A DNA stretch of 64,000 nucleotides from Pseudidiomarina taiwanensis (GCF_003987435.1 NZ_PIQG01000001.1:558001-622000), one strand, 5' to 3'. Positions 8,509 through 17,216 are shown, counted from the first letter of the stretch. Notes: generated from the sequence alone by a model not told the origin. Program-made: numbers and translations.

Positions 8509-9303
8509 TTAAGCCGCAGGTTTCGGTGGAAACTTAGGTTCAAATAAGCCCAGTTCCATCGCTTCATGAACTAAGCTCATGATATCCAAGTCGGCGATTT
8601 CAAAAAGTTGTTCTGTGCTCTCAAGGGTGTAATAGATCGGCTGCATGATATCAATCCGATACGGCGTGCGCAGTGCATCAAGTGGGACCAAGGGTTTACG
8701 TTCAGCTTTGTCGCTATTGACCGCATATTCTGTCTCGCCAGGTGAAGACAAAATCCCGCCGCCATAAATGCGGATCCCATCCGCTGTTTGCAGCAATCCA
8801 AATTCAACGGTGAACCAATATAAACGAGCTAAATAGACCCGTTCCTTGGGGCTTGCGTTCAAGCCAAGTTGCCCGTATTTGTGGGTGAAATGAGCAAAGG
8901 CTGGGTTGGTTAACAGCGGACAGTGACCAAATATTTCGTGGAAGATATCTGGCTCTTGCAGGTAATCGAATTCTTCCCGCGTACGAATAAAAGTCGCCAC
9001 TGGGAACTGTTTATTGGCTAATAACCGAAAGAACTCATCAAATGGGATTAAAGCCGGCACTTGTGCAACTTGCCAGCCCGTCTCTCGCTCTAACACTTGG
9101 TTAATTTCTGCTAATTGCGGAATTCTATCCTTGGGTAAATCAAGGAGCTCAAGGCCATGCATATATTCATCACAGGCTTTACCTGGAATGTGCTGCAGTT
9201 GCCGAGCAACGAGATCGTGCCAAATTTGATTTTCTTCAGCGCTCCAATGAATAACGCCCTGTTCATCTGGCTGTCGCGAAACGTACTTGCTCTGTTTAGC
9301 CAT
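8509..9303 (-). CDS. phhA: Phenylalanine 4-hydroxylase
   Basis: Non-haem iron, tetrahydropterin-dependent monooxygenase converting phenylalanine to tyrosine, feeding the hppD operon. The 264 residues equal the bacterial catalytic-domain-only form, without the mammalian ACT regulatory domain. Visible motifs are PDIFHEIFGHCPLL (the two iron His of HEIFGH), FTVEFGLLQ (Glu ligand region) and YGGGILSSPGETEYAV. The ATG at 9303 lies inside the 3' end of the upstream PLP enzyme gene (8-base overlap). The neighbouring phhB recycles its cofactor. Confidence 0.96.
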   Translation of the reverse strand: MAKQSKYVSRQPDEQGVIHWSAEENQIWHDLVARQLQHIPGKACDEYMHGLELLDLPKDRIPQLAEINQVLERETGWQVAQVPALIPFDEFFRLLANKQFPVATFIRTREEFDYLQEPDIFHEIFGHCPLLTNPAFAHFTHKYGQLGLNASPKERVYLARLYWFTVEFGLLQTADGIRIYGGGILSSPGETEYAVNSDKAERKPLVPLDALRTPYRIDIMQPIYYTLESTEQLFEIADLDIMSLVHEAMELGLFEPKFPPKPAA

Positions 9304-10531
9304 GAGATACAGTTTCCTCTTGTTGTGCTGTTGATTCTGTTAAACGTTGTAGACCAAATTCAAGATCAGCGATGATGTCATCGACTGCTTCTAAACCGAC
9401 CGCGATTCGAATTAGGGTATCACTTATGCCCGCAGCGGCTCGCGCTTCTGGCGTGTATGGGGAATGCGTCATCGACGCCGGATGCTGAATCAGGGTTTCG
9501 GCATCACCTAAGCTCACGGCAATGGTTATCATCTGCAGCGCATCGATAAAGCGCTGCGCGGCAGCCATATCGCCAGCAAGCTCAAATGCAATCACCGCGC
9601 CTGGACCATGCATTTGGGTTCCCATTAACGCTTGCGCCGGGTGTTCTTTAAAGCCCGGATAATACACCTTGGCTACCGCTGGATGCTGAGCAAGATAAGC
9701 CGCCACTTGCTGGGCATTGCTTTGGTGCCGTTCCATGCGGATATCAAGGGTTTTCAAACCGCGTAAAATAAGCCACGCATCGTGCGGACTCATTGTTGCC
9801 CCCATATCCTTAAGGGTCGTCATTTTAATCAAGCCGATATCATCGGCGTTGCCGCAAATGATGCCTGCAACAACATCACCATGACCATTGAGGTATTTGG
9901 TTGCGCTATGGATCACAATATCAGCACCCTGTTCGCGTGGGCGCTGCAGCAGTGGTGTCATAAAGGTATTATCAACGACTAATCTTGCTCCGGCCGCCTT
10001 TGCGAGCTTGGCAACAGCGGCAATATCGATGACTTTCAAATGTGGATTAACCGGAGACTCCAGATAAAACAGCTTGGTTTTATCGGTCACTTTCGCTTGC
10101 ACTGCGGCTAAATCAGAGAAGTCGACAAAATCAACAGTGATCCCAAACCGGGTAAATAAGTGCGAAAACAGCGCGAAACTGCAGCCATATAAGGCATCGG
10201 CAATGATAATATGGTCACCTTGCGAGACGAAAGCGAGCGTCGCTGCAGAGACAGCGCCCATGCCTGTGGCGCATGCTGCACCCGCCTCGTAACCTTCGAG
10301 CAAAGCAACCCGCTGCTCAAGCTCACAGGTCGTTGGGTTGCCCAGGCGAGAATAAATGTAACCCTCCTCCTCGCCCGCAAACCGACGCCCACCTTGTGCG
10401 GTATTCTCAAACGCAAAGGTTGCGGTTTGATAGAGTGGAGAGACCAGCGCTCCGTGTTCATTCGCTTGCTTCGCACCGTGAATTGCAACGGTCGCAGGCT
10501 GCCAATTATTGTTATGTTTGTGGCTTGCCAT
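9296..10531 (-). CDS. Methionine gamma-lyase-type PLP enzyme (Cys/Met metabolism family)
   Basis: Member of the trans-sulfuration PLP family, most like methionine gamma-lyase, which splits methionine into methanethiol, ammonia and 2-oxobutyrate. Motifs: SRLGNPT near 75-81, the active-site YGCSFALF whose Cys is characteristic of methionine gamma-lyases, the PLP lysine in HSATKYLNGHGDVVAG, and SLGDAETLIQHPASMTHSPYTPEAR near the C-terminus. I choose the ATG at 10531 (411 residues), which has GGA seven bases upstream; in-frame starts at 10543 and 10618 lack a ribosome site. It overlaps phhA by 8 bases, an unusual partner. Cystathionine gamma-lyase or O-acetylhomoserine sulfhydrylase activity cannot be excluded. 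Confidence 0.82.
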   Translation of the reverse strand: MASHKHNNNWQPATVAIHGAKQANEHGALVSPLYQTATFAFENTAQGGRRFAGEEEGYIYSRLGNPTTCELEQRVALLEGYEAGAACATGMGAVSAATLAFVSQGDHIIIADALYGCSFALFSHLFTRFGITVDFVDFSDLAAVQAKVTDKTKLFYLESPVNPHLKVIDIAAVAKLAKAAGARLVVDNTFMTPLLQRPREQGADIVIHSATKYLNGHGDVVAGIICGNADDIGLIKMTTLKDMGATMSPHDAWLILRGLKTLDIRMERHQSNAQQVAAYLAQHPAVAKVYYPGFKEHPAQALMGTQMHGPGAVIAFELAGDMAAAQRFIDALQMITIAVSLGDAETLIQHPASMTHSPYTPEARAAAGISDTLIRIAVGLEAVDDIIADLEFGLQRLTESTAQQEETVSHG

Positions 10532-10626
10532 AGTCAGTTCCATGTTGTTCAGTTGCAGCAAGATTGCATTGCGAGCCGTGCCCACGCAAGTCCTAACTGT
10601 CCGCCAACATGGCAACAACTGTAACG

Positions 10627-11592
10627 CTAATTTTCCACCTTAACTTTGCCTTGGCGTTCAAATTTGGGCAGCACCCGTCCAAGTCGACTCAGGATACGTG
10701 GTTGGATATCACTAAGGCGCGCTGGCTGCTGCGTGTTAAAATGCAGCGGTCGACACAATGCCTGCGCCTGAATCCCGAGTCGTGCTGTCAAAATACCTGC
10801 GCCGAACCCTTGCCCAGCACGTAATGACAGACGCCCCATCAACTCGGTCCCAAGCAAGCTGGTGCCCATATCAATTGCCACTTCGGACATGGCGACTAAG
10901 GCCAAGTTACTGAGCACCTGGCGCCATAAGCGGATTCGACTCCAATAGCCCAGCTCGATACCATAAGCTTGCGCAATTGCTGTCACCAACTTTTGATTAC
11001 GCCATGCCATGCCGGCCGCATCGAGCAATGCAACGGGGCTTAACGCAACAAATACCGCACTCTCGACCGCAGCGCGCGCGATGAGCTCCTGAACATCTTG
11101 GTCGACCCGCCGCAAAATCTCGCGCTCAAATAGCTGCTGTTGCTCGGCCGCACTCAGCTGCTGATGCTCAACACGATGCCAAACCACCCATAAATCTGGA
11201 CGTCGCAATAGTTTGAGGCTTAGCGAGGCATTAAATGAGCTAGGGTCACGCTGCCACTGCTCGCGCCGCTGTTGCTGTTGTTTAAGTCGCTGCAGGCTCC
11301 GCAACTCGCGGCCAGCCCAGGTTAACCCGAGCGCCATTAACAGCAGTGCAAAAACGGCCCACGCCATACCAAGTAGCGTATTGTTTTGCCAGCTTTGATA
11401 CAGCGTCCAAGCTAACTCAAATACGGCCAAAACCGCTGCTACGGCGAGCATCAACAACAGTACGGGACGCCCCTTTGACTTTGTTTTTCGCTCGCCGAGG
11501 CTTGCTTGCAGGATCTCGAGCTCTTGCTGCTGAGCAGTTGCCAGTGGCGTAAAGTCATCGTCCTTTTGAAATACGATATGTGCTTTCTTCAT
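10627..11592 (-). CDS. ycjF: YcjF-type inner membrane protein (UPF0283/DUF697)
   Basis: Conserved membrane protein associated with the phage-shock response; its molecular role is unknown. The 321 residues have two hydrophobic segments near residues 45-65 and 72-95 (VLLLMLAVAAVLAVFELAWTL and LLGMAWAVFALLLMALGL). A Gln/Arg-rich linker and the DUF697 domain follow (VALSPVALLDAAGMAWRNQKLVTAIAQAYGIELGYW). It overlaps ycjX by four bases (ATGA), so the two are translated together and appear to form one operon with pspABC. In E. coli both ycj genes also follow psp genes and share their regulation (family knowledge). Confidence 0.9.
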   Translation of the reverse strand: MKKAHIVFQKDDDFTPLATAQQQELEILQASLGERKTKSKGRPVLLLMLAVAAVLAVFELAWTLYQSWQNNTLLGMAWAVFALLLMALGLTWAGRELRSLQRLKQQQQRREQWQRDPSSFNASLSLKLLRRPDLWVVWHRVEHQQLSAAEQQQLFEREILRRVDQDVQELIARAAVESAVFVALSPVALLDAAGMAWRNQKLVTAIAQAYGIELGYWSRIRLWRQVLSNLALVAMSEVAIDMGTSLLGTELMGRLSLRAGQGFGAGILTARLGIQAQALCRPLHFNTQQPARLSDIQPRILSRLGRVLPKFERQGKVKVEN

Positions 11593-12962
11593 ACTTCGTC
11601 TCGGGTGAGAAATTCAATAATTTGGTCCATCCGAATCGCCGCAAATGGGCGTTTCGAGACATCCGGCAGTGGCGTTAACTGCGGCAACGCAAGCGCCTGT
11701 TCAAACTGTGCGATTGAATCCGGCAAGTCGGCTAAATAAAACTGCACCCAATTCTCACCATCAAAGCCGCGCAGTAGCAATTGCTGCTGCTGATTTTGGC
11801 CAAGCTCAGTTACCCGCAACGACGCCATCGCAAAATATTCTCTGACAAAGGGCTCCTGCTCAAATTGCTCTACTGTAGCCTGCTCTACCAATTGCTGTAA
11901 CCATTGCTGGACCAGCTGCTGCTGCTCAGGTAACAAGTAATCGGCCTTACTTGCGACGAATGCAACCCGGTCAATGTGCGGCTTAAACAGCCGCCGCAAC
12001 CAATGGTTTTTGCCATACTGGAAAATCGGCATGAGTTGCTGCAAGGCTTGTTGCAGGTCAGCGAAAGCCGCAGGTCCGCGGGCCATTGCACCCAGGATAT
12101 CGACCATCATGACTTGCCGATTAAAACTACGAAAGTGACGTTCATACATAGGCGCTACAAGCTCTTTTTTGTAGCGCTCAAAACGCTCCGATAACGCCTG
12201 ATAAACTGGAGATTGGGGCTGCTGCTGCGCCTCCGGCCAAGGGAAGAAATCAAGAATCGGGGCCTGCGCATAAGCGCCAGGTAAAAGCGCCCGTCCAGGC
12301 TGTAACCAATACAAACCATGTTGATTACGAAGGCTTTGTAACATCTCTCGATACCTTGCCGCCTGGGTACGAATATAGTGTTCAATAAGCTCGTTATTGG
12401 GTGCAGTCGGGAGTGGCAGACAATCACTCTGCCAGGCTTTAAATTCAGCCTGTCGCGACGCTTGTTGGGATAATTCAAACTGCTGTTTAGACCATTGCTC
12501 GTAACTTAGGTTGAGCAACGGCAAATCAAGCAACCACTCACCCGGATAATCGAGGATATCAATAACCAAGCGTTTGCTTGAAATGATATTTTTCAGCAAT
12601 CCCGATTGTCTTTTTAGATGAACCGTTAAGCGGATTTCGCTCATTTGTGTGGTTGACTCAGGCCAACACGGTTGTACTTGGGTTAACGCCTGCACTGCCT
12701 GCTCATAGTCAAACCGGGCAATCGTCCAATCGGGCTGCGGCGTGAATTCAACAGCAGTAATAGCCCCACGACTCGCTGCCTCCCAAAAACTCACCGGCAA
12801 TTCACCAGCATGCTTAAAGTGGTCAATGAGGCTAGTGATAAAGGCTGTTTTGCCCGCACCGCTAAGACCGGTGACCGCAATCCGAATATGATGATCAAGG
12901 CCGCGATCGATTAGATCACGGCCTTGCTGTTGGGCTTTTAGAAGAAACGACTCGATTGTCAT
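11589..12962 (-). CDS. ycjX: YcjX-type P-loop NTPase (DUF463)
   Basis: Stress-associated nucleotide-binding protein of the DUF463 family; its substrate and partner are not established. The 457 residues show a Walker A near residue 33 (GLSGAGKTAFITSL), DILDYPGEWLLDLP as the GTPase-like G3 region, and FVASKADYLLPEQQ resembling an NKxD/SKxD specificity motif, so GTP binding is plausible. Length agrees with E. coli YcjX (about 465). Its ATG overlaps the pspC stop by one base (TAATG) and its end overlaps ycjF by four, giving a tightly coupled pspC-ycjX-ycjF series under the psp promoter. Confidence 0.92.
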   Translation of the reverse strand: MTIESFLLKAQQQGRDLIDRGLDHHIRIAVTGLSGAGKTAFITSLIDHFKHAGELPVSFWEAASRGAITAVEFTPQPDWTIARFDYEQAVQALTQVQPCWPESTTQMSEIRLTVHLKRQSGLLKNIISSKRLVIDILDYPGEWLLDLPLLNLSYEQWSKQQFELSQQASRQAEFKAWQSDCLPLPTAPNNELIEHYIRTQAARYREMLQSLRNQHGLYWLQPGRALLPGAYAQAPILDFFPWPEAQQQPQSPVYQALSERFERYKKELVAPMYERHFRSFNRQVMMVDILGAMARGPAAFADLQQALQQLMPIFQYGKNHWLRRLFKPHIDRVAFVASKADYLLPEQQQLVQQWLQQLVEQATVEQFEQEPFVREYFAMASLRVTELGQNQQQQLLLRGFDGENWVQFYLADLPDSIAQFEQALALPQLTPLPDVSKRPFAAIRMDQIIEFLTRDEV

Positions 12963-13348
12963 TACAGCTGCTTGAGCTCTCGATCCAAACGATACGCATT
13001 GGAGGTGACGTAACGCTCCATTTTTTGCAAGCGCACTTCTAAGTCTTGATACTCGCCACTGACTTCACGGAATGCGCCAGCAGGTGGCTCTCCGGCTTGC
13101 CAAATACGCTTCTTAATGGCGATATGCTCTTCTTCTTTAAGCTGTTCTTGCTCTGGCTTTTCATCCAAAATAAACCAGCCAGCGATATAAAGCACGATGA
13201 CAAAACCTTGGCCAAATACCGCAGCGGTTACACAGATAATGCGTACTAACCAGGTTTCGATGCCAAAGTAATCAGCGATCCCTGCGCAAACTCCGGCAAT
13301 TTTACCTTTCTTCTTATCACGCAGTAATTCACGTTTCTCTTTACTCAT
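12962..13348 (-). CDS. pspC: Phage shock protein C
   Basis: Inner-membrane protein that with PspB relieves PspA inhibition of PspF when the envelope is stressed. The 128 residues contain the PspC domain (about 10-60: KKKGKIAGVCAGIADYFGIE followed by a hydrophobic stretch WLVRIICVTAAVFGQGFVIV) and a cytoplasm-facing coiled-coil tail with a leucine repeat. I start at the ATG at 13348, which overlaps the pspB stop (ATGA); an upstream in-frame start at 13363 would add five residues. It is third in pspA-pspB-pspC-ycjX-ycjF. Confidence 0.94.
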   Translation of the reverse strand: MSKEKRELLRDKKKGKIAGVCAGIADYFGIETWLVRIICVTAAVFGQGFVIVLYIAGWFILDEKPEQEQLKEEEHIAIKKRIWQAGEPPAGAFREVSGEYQDLEVRLQKMERYVTSNAYRLDRELKQL

Positions 13349-13578
13349 GAACGCTCCCTCCACTCAGGTGATTCAGCATCAAGGATCGCTTCGAGCGTCT
13401 TGATTCGTTCACGCATTTTTTCGCCTTGGCGCGCCAAGCTTTGCAAAGTAGCGAGATCCTCAGCAGACAAGCCCTCACTCATTTTACGCTTTGCTTTGTA
13501 ATGCATGATGACCCAGATTGGCGCCACAAAAATCATGAACAAGATTAACGGCGCTACAATAATTGTTTCAAAGTCCAT
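13345..13578 (-). CDS. pspB: Phage shock protein B
   Basis: Small inner-membrane partner of PspC in sensing envelope damage. The 77 residues start with one membrane segment (about 5-25, TIIVAPLILFMIFVAPIWVIM), then a basic KAKRKM and a leucine-zipper-like coiled coil (LQSLARQGEKMRERIKTLEAIL) ending in DAESPEWRER, all typical of PspB. It is translationally coupled to pspC (ATGA) and lies 52 bases after pspA. Confidence 0.95.
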   Translation of the reverse strand: MDFETIIVAPLILFMIFVAPIWVIMHYKAKRKMSEGLSAEDLATLQSLARQGEKMRERIKTLEAILDAESPEWRERS

Positions 13579-13630
13579 AGCTCAATTCCTTACTTGTCTG
13601 TCATCTCTTTCAAAATCTTACCGAGCCGAA

Positions 13631-14299
13631 TTATTCAGCTTTGTTTTTCTTCATCCGCGCCCGCAATGCTTCAAGCTCGTCGTTCACTTTATCTTCTGAT
13701 TCGAGCTCAGCAAACTCGTCACGCAGGGTCTTCTTACCCATGTCATAAGCTTCAACTTGAGATTCAATATCATCAATTTTTGACTCATAACGCGCAAACT
13801 TGATCATCGCATCATCAATTTTAGAACTATCGATGCTTTTTTTCACTTCAAGCCGAGTGCTGGCCGCGCGTTGGCGCATGATGATCGTTTTCTGACGCGC
13901 CTTGGCATCAGCAAGCTTCTCTTGCAACTGCGCGACTTCGTCATTAAGCCGCTCCAAATGTTCGGCAATTTTAGTCATCTCGTCTTGCACAGCTTGTTCT
14001 TGCTCAAGCACTTGATGACGCTCAGCAATGGCTAAGCGAGCCAAATCTTCGCGGTCCTTACTTAAAGCTAATTCAGCTTTGCTTTCCCAGTCTTGCGCAG
14101 CCTGTTGAAAACGCGCTGCCTGACGTTCGGCATCTTTCTTTTCCGCGATCAAACGGGCCGAAGTAGAACGCACCTCAACTAGAGTGTCTTCCATTTCTTG
14201 AATGATCAGGCGAACCATTTTTTCAGGGTCTTCAGCTTTATCTAGTAAAGCGTTTAAGTTGGCATTCACGATATCGGTAAAGCGTGTAAAAATACCCAT
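13631..14299 (-). CDS. pspA: Phage shock protein A
   Basis: Peripheral membrane protein of the PspA/IM30/ESCRT-III superfamily: it binds damaged inner membrane and, when free, inhibits the activator PspF. The 222 residues match E. coli (222) and are almost entirely coiled coil after an amphipathic N-terminal helix (MGIFTRFTDIVNANLNALLD); the typical KMVRLIIQEMEDTLVEVRS follows. The ATG at 14299 has GAGG ten bases upstream. It is the first gene of the leftward psp operon. A strong sigma-54 promoter lies at 14356-14372, about 57-73 bases before the start. Confidence 0.97.
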   Translation of the reverse strand: MGIFTRFTDIVNANLNALLDKAEDPEKMVRLIIQEMEDTLVEVRSTSARLIAEKKDAERQAARFQQAAQDWESKAELALSKDREDLARLAIAERHQVLEQEQAVQDEMTKIAEHLERLNDEVAQLQEKLADAKARQKTIIMRQRAASTRLEVKKSIDSSKIDDAMIKFARYESKIDDIESQVEAYDMGKKTLRDEFAELESEDKVNDELEALRARMKKNKAE

Positions 14300-14355
14300 A
14301 ATTTTTTCCTCAACTCATTAAAATTTTGTCAATTTACACTGTCGCTAGTAATAGA

Positions 14356-14372
14356 TGCACATACCATGCCAA
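14356..14372 (-). promoter_or_regulatory. Sigma-54 promoter of the pspABC operon
   Basis: On the minus strand TTGGCATGGTATGTGCA agrees with the sigma-54 consensus YTGGCACGrNNNTTGCW at all but two positions, with the -24 GG and -12 GC at the correct spacing. It drives pspA, and the bacterial enhancer-binding protein gene pspF lies divergently next to it. Transcription should begin near 14344. Confidence 0.85.
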
Positions 14373-14448
14373 CTTTTCTTTTAAAGCGGATAATCCAGTA
14401 AAATCGGTGATTTAGTGCTTTTATTGGAAAAAACATTGACGCCCTGTC

Positions 14449-14487
14449 GTTAGCAATTACACTAATATTTAGTCGTTTTCACTAAAT
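14449..14487 (-). promoter_or_regulatory. Candidate PspF enhancer sites between pspA and pspF
   Basis: Two elements lie about 90-120 bases upstream of the sigma-54 promoter. On the minus strand TTAGTGTAATTGCTAAC (14449-14465) resembles, from memory, the UAS in front of E. coli pspA. A perfect inverted repeat ATTTAGT-N7-ACTAAAT spans 14467-14487. The distance suits enhancer binding and the site also lies in the pspF promoter region, so PspF autoregulation is possible. Confidence 0.5.
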
Positions 14488-14514
14488 ACAACAATTACAA
14501 AGAGTGGTCAGCGC

Positions 14515-15588
14515 ATGAGTCGTTTTCGCGACGCCGATAATTTAATTGGCCAAGCCAATAGTTTCCTGAGCGTGCTCGAGCAAGTCTCGCAAATCGCACC
14601 ACTCGATAAACCCGTTCTGATTATAGGTGAACGTGGCACGGGCAAAGAGCTGATTGCCGCGCGCTTACACTACCTTTCGAAACGCTGGGAACAAGCTTAC
14701 GTTAAATTAAATTGTGCTGCATTAAGCGAATCCCTGCTTGAAAGCGAGTTATTCGGACACGAAGCCGGAGCGTTCACCGGCGCCTCGAAACGCCATGAAG
14801 GGCGCTTTGAACGAGCCGACAATGGCACTTTGTTTCTCGATGAACTGGCGAACACGTCAGCTTTGGTGCAAGAAAAAATCTTACGCGTGATTGAGTACGG
14901 TGAGTTTGAACGGGTTGGTGGCAGCCGCACCGTCAAAGTAGATACCCGTCTCATTGCGGCGACCAATGAGGATCTGCCGAGTCTTGCTGAGCAAGGTAAG
15001 TTTCGTGCCGACTTACTCGATCGCCTCGCCTTTGACGTAATCACCCTACCCCCTTTGCGTGAACGACGTGATGATATTTTGATCCTGGCGGAACATTTCG
15101 CCATCCAAATGGCACGCGAACTCGAATTTGAGTTATTTAGTGGTTTTACTGAACAAGCGAAACGAACCTTACTTGATTATCATTGGCCGGGTAATGTGCG
15201 GGAGTTAAAAAATGTAATAGAGCGTTCTGTGTATCGCTTGGGTGAAAGCCACAACCCTGTTCATGAGATTATCCTTGATCCATTTGCTAGCCCATACCGT
15301 CCAAAGCCTGCCGCGCATCGCCAGCAACCCACTGAAAATGACCACACCAGCAGCTCGACAGCAGCGCCAACTGAACCAACTGAACAACCAGTGACGACGG
15401 TAAGATTTAACGATGGTCCGTGTGACTTCAAAGAAGTCATTGCTGAGTTTGAAACCCGCTTGTTACAAGATGCGCTAAAGCATGCACAATTTAATCAGAA
15501 GAAAACCGCTGAGTTACTTGGTCTAAGCTACCATCAACTGCGGGGCTACCTGAAAAAGTATGCTTTACTTGAGGGGCCTAACTCGTGA
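14515..15588 (+). CDS. pspF: Psp operon activator PspF (sigma-54 enhancer-binding protein)
   Basis: AAA+ activator that opens sigma-54 promoters of the psp genes and is held inactive by PspA. The 357 residues begin directly with the AAA+ domain (no receiver domain, as in PspF). They show Walker A GERGTGKE near 42-49, the sigma-54 contact GAFTGA in GHEAGAFTGASKRHEGRF, Walker B LFLDE, an arginine-finger region and a C-terminal Fis-type helix-turn-helix (NQKKTAELLGLSYHQLRGYLKKY). It is about 30 residues longer than E. coli PspF because of a Pro/Thr/Ser-rich linker near 265-300. It is divergent from pspA, and its end overlaps sapA by four bases (GTGA), so sap expression is probably coupled to it. 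Confidence 0.95.
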   Translation: MSRFRDADNLIGQANSFLSVLEQVSQIAPLDKPVLIIGERGTGKELIAARLHYLSKRWEQAYVKLNCAALSESLLESELFGHEAGAFTGASKRHEGRFERADNGTLFLDELANTSALVQEKILRVIEYGEFERVGGSRTVKVDTRLIAATNEDLPSLAEQGKFRADLLDRLAFDVITLPPLRERRDDILILAEHFAIQMARELEFELFSGFTEQAKRTLLDYHWPGNVRELKNVIERSVYRLGESHNPVHEIILDPFASPYRPKPAAHRQQPTENDHTSSSTAAPTEPTEQPVTTVRFNDGPCDFKEVIAEFETRLLQDALKHAQFNQKKTAELLGLSYHQLRGYLKKYALLEGPNS

Positions 15589-17216
15589 GCCGTCTCCCGC
15601 TAGGACTAATGCTCATGATGACCGCATTCGTGCAAGGATGCAGCCCAGCGAGCCAACGTCCGGAGCCGTTGCAACAAGGCCTGATTTATTGCTCGGAGGG
15701 AAACCCTGAAAGTTTTAATCCGCAACTCGTCACTTCAGGGACCACCGTCGACGCGACTTCGGCGCAGCTTTATGACCGTTTGCTTGATTATGATCCCGAA
15801 CGCCAAGAGTTTCTCCCAGGGTTAGCGAAAACTTGGCATGCACTCGATCAAGGGACCCGTTATCGCTTTGAACTGCGCCCCAATGTCGGCTTTCATCAGA
15901 CGAATTGGTTTACCCCAACGCGTAACTTTAACGCTAAAGATGTGATCTTCAGCTTCGAACGGTGGCTCGATCCAACGCATCCGTATCATGCAATCGGTGG
16001 GGGGCGCTATCCCTTTTTTAGTTCCAGCGGTTTACGCTCGTTAATCAGCAAGATCGAACAAGTCGATGATTATACTGTTGATATCCACTTGCGCCGCGCA
16101 GATAGTTCGTTTCTAGCCAACCTAGCCACTGATTTTGCGATTATTCTCTCGGCTGAGTATGGTGCGCAATTATTACAGCAACAACAGCCCGAACAAATCG
16201 ACCGCCAACCCGTAGGCACGGGGCCGTTCATTTTTGAGGAGTTCCGCAAAGATGCGGTAGTTCGTTATCGCCGTAATCAGGATTACTGGCGCCAAGCAGC
16301 CGCCATTGAGCAACTGGTTTTCTCGATCACACCCAATGCCAATAAACGGATGTTAAAATTACTCACCGGTGAATGTGATGTGATCCCCTACCCCCTGGTT
16401 GATGAATTACAGCAGTTGGCGGATACCAGTGAAATCAAGGTCACCAGTGCGATTAATCCAAGTGTCGCGTTTTGGGCCTTTAACACTGAACGTCCTCCTT
16501 TTAATCAGCCCTTGGTCCGCCGAGCACTAGCCCATGCCATTAACCGTAGCGCGATAATTGATGCGATTTATCAAGGTAATGCCCGCACCGCAACCGGGAT
16601 GCTACCGGAGACATCCTGGGCCTATGCAGCTCAAGAAAGCGGCTATGTGTATGACCCTGAGCTTGCTCAGGAACTCCTCCAACAGGCTGGGTTCCCACAG
16701 GGCTTTAGCATGGACATCTGGGCCATGCCGGTACAACGCGCTTACAACCCCAATGCCCAACGGATGGCGGAGCTTATCCAAGCCGACCTTGCCCGCATTG
16801 GCGTGCAAGCTAATATCGTCAGCTATGAATGGAATGTCTTTCGGCAACGCTTAGCACAAGGGGAACATGATAGTGTGCTGATTGGCTGGGTGGCGGATAA
16901 CGCAGATCCAGATAACTTTTTTCGGCCAGTCTTGAGTTGCGCCGCAAAACAAAGTGGTAATAATCGTGCGCGCTGGTGCGACCCTACGTTCGACCAATTA
17001 CTGCTGCGGGCGATTAGTGAGGATAAGCGCTCGCAACGCACCGAGCTCTATCGCCAAATTGAACAATATGTGTTTACCCAAGCACCATTAATTCCAATCG
17101 CTAACTCGTTACGCTTCCAAGCCCAACGAACCGACGTCGAAGGCCTTACCCCACCCTCCTATGGTGGTCTCGACTTTCGCCAAGCACGTCGTCTAGAACA
17201 GGAGCCGCAGCAATGA
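15585..17216 (+). CDS. sapA: SapA-type peptide ABC transporter substrate-binding protein, probable lipoprotein
   Basis: Solute-binding protein of the Sap peptide transporter, linked in enteric bacteria to antimicrobial-peptide resistance and peptide uptake. The 543 residues fit the SBP family 5 (DppA/OppA). SapA-like stretches include ATSAQLYDRLLDYDP near 50, TNWFTPTRNFNAKDVIFSF near 105, QPVGTGPFIFEEFR near 210, KLLTGECDVIPYP and a C-terminal DNADPDNFFRPVLSCAAKQSG. The N-terminus ends in VQGC at residue 19, a lipobox, unlike the soluble E. coli protein. The start is GTG at 15585 with GAGGGG eight bases upstream, overlapping the pspF stop. It is the first gene of sapABCDF. Confidence 0.93.
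   Translation: MSRLPLGLMLMMTAFVQGCSPASQRPEPLQQGLIYCSEGNPESFNPQLVTSGTTVDATSAQLYDRLLDYDPERQEFLPGLAKTWHALDQGTRYRFELRPNVGFHQTNWFTPTRNFNAKDVIFSFERWLDPTHPYHAIGGGRYPFFSSSGLRSLISKIEQVDDYTVDIHLRRADSSFLANLATDFAIILSAEYGAQLLQQQQPEQIDRQPVGTGPFIFEEFRKDAVVRYRRNQDYWRQAAAIEQLVFSITPNANKRMLKLLTGECDVIPYPLVDELQQLADTSEIKVTSAINPSVAFWAFNTERPPFNQPLVRRALAHAINRSAIIDAIYQGNARTATGMLPETSWAYAAQESGYVYDPELAQELLQQAGFPQGFSMDIWAMPVQRAYNPNAQRMAELIQADLARIGVQANIVSYEWNVFRQRLAQGEHDSVLIGWVADNADPDNFFRPVLSCAAKQSGNNRARWCDPTFDQLLLRAISEDKRSQRTELYRQIEQYVFTQAPLIPIANSLRFQAQRTDVEGLTPPSYGGLDFRQARRLEQEPQQ

Noticed and set aside
10211-10624. 137-codon open frame opposite the methionine gamma-lyase gene
   Set aside because: Shadow of the PLP enzyme's codon pattern; composition is Arg/Cys/Pro-rich and not protein-like.
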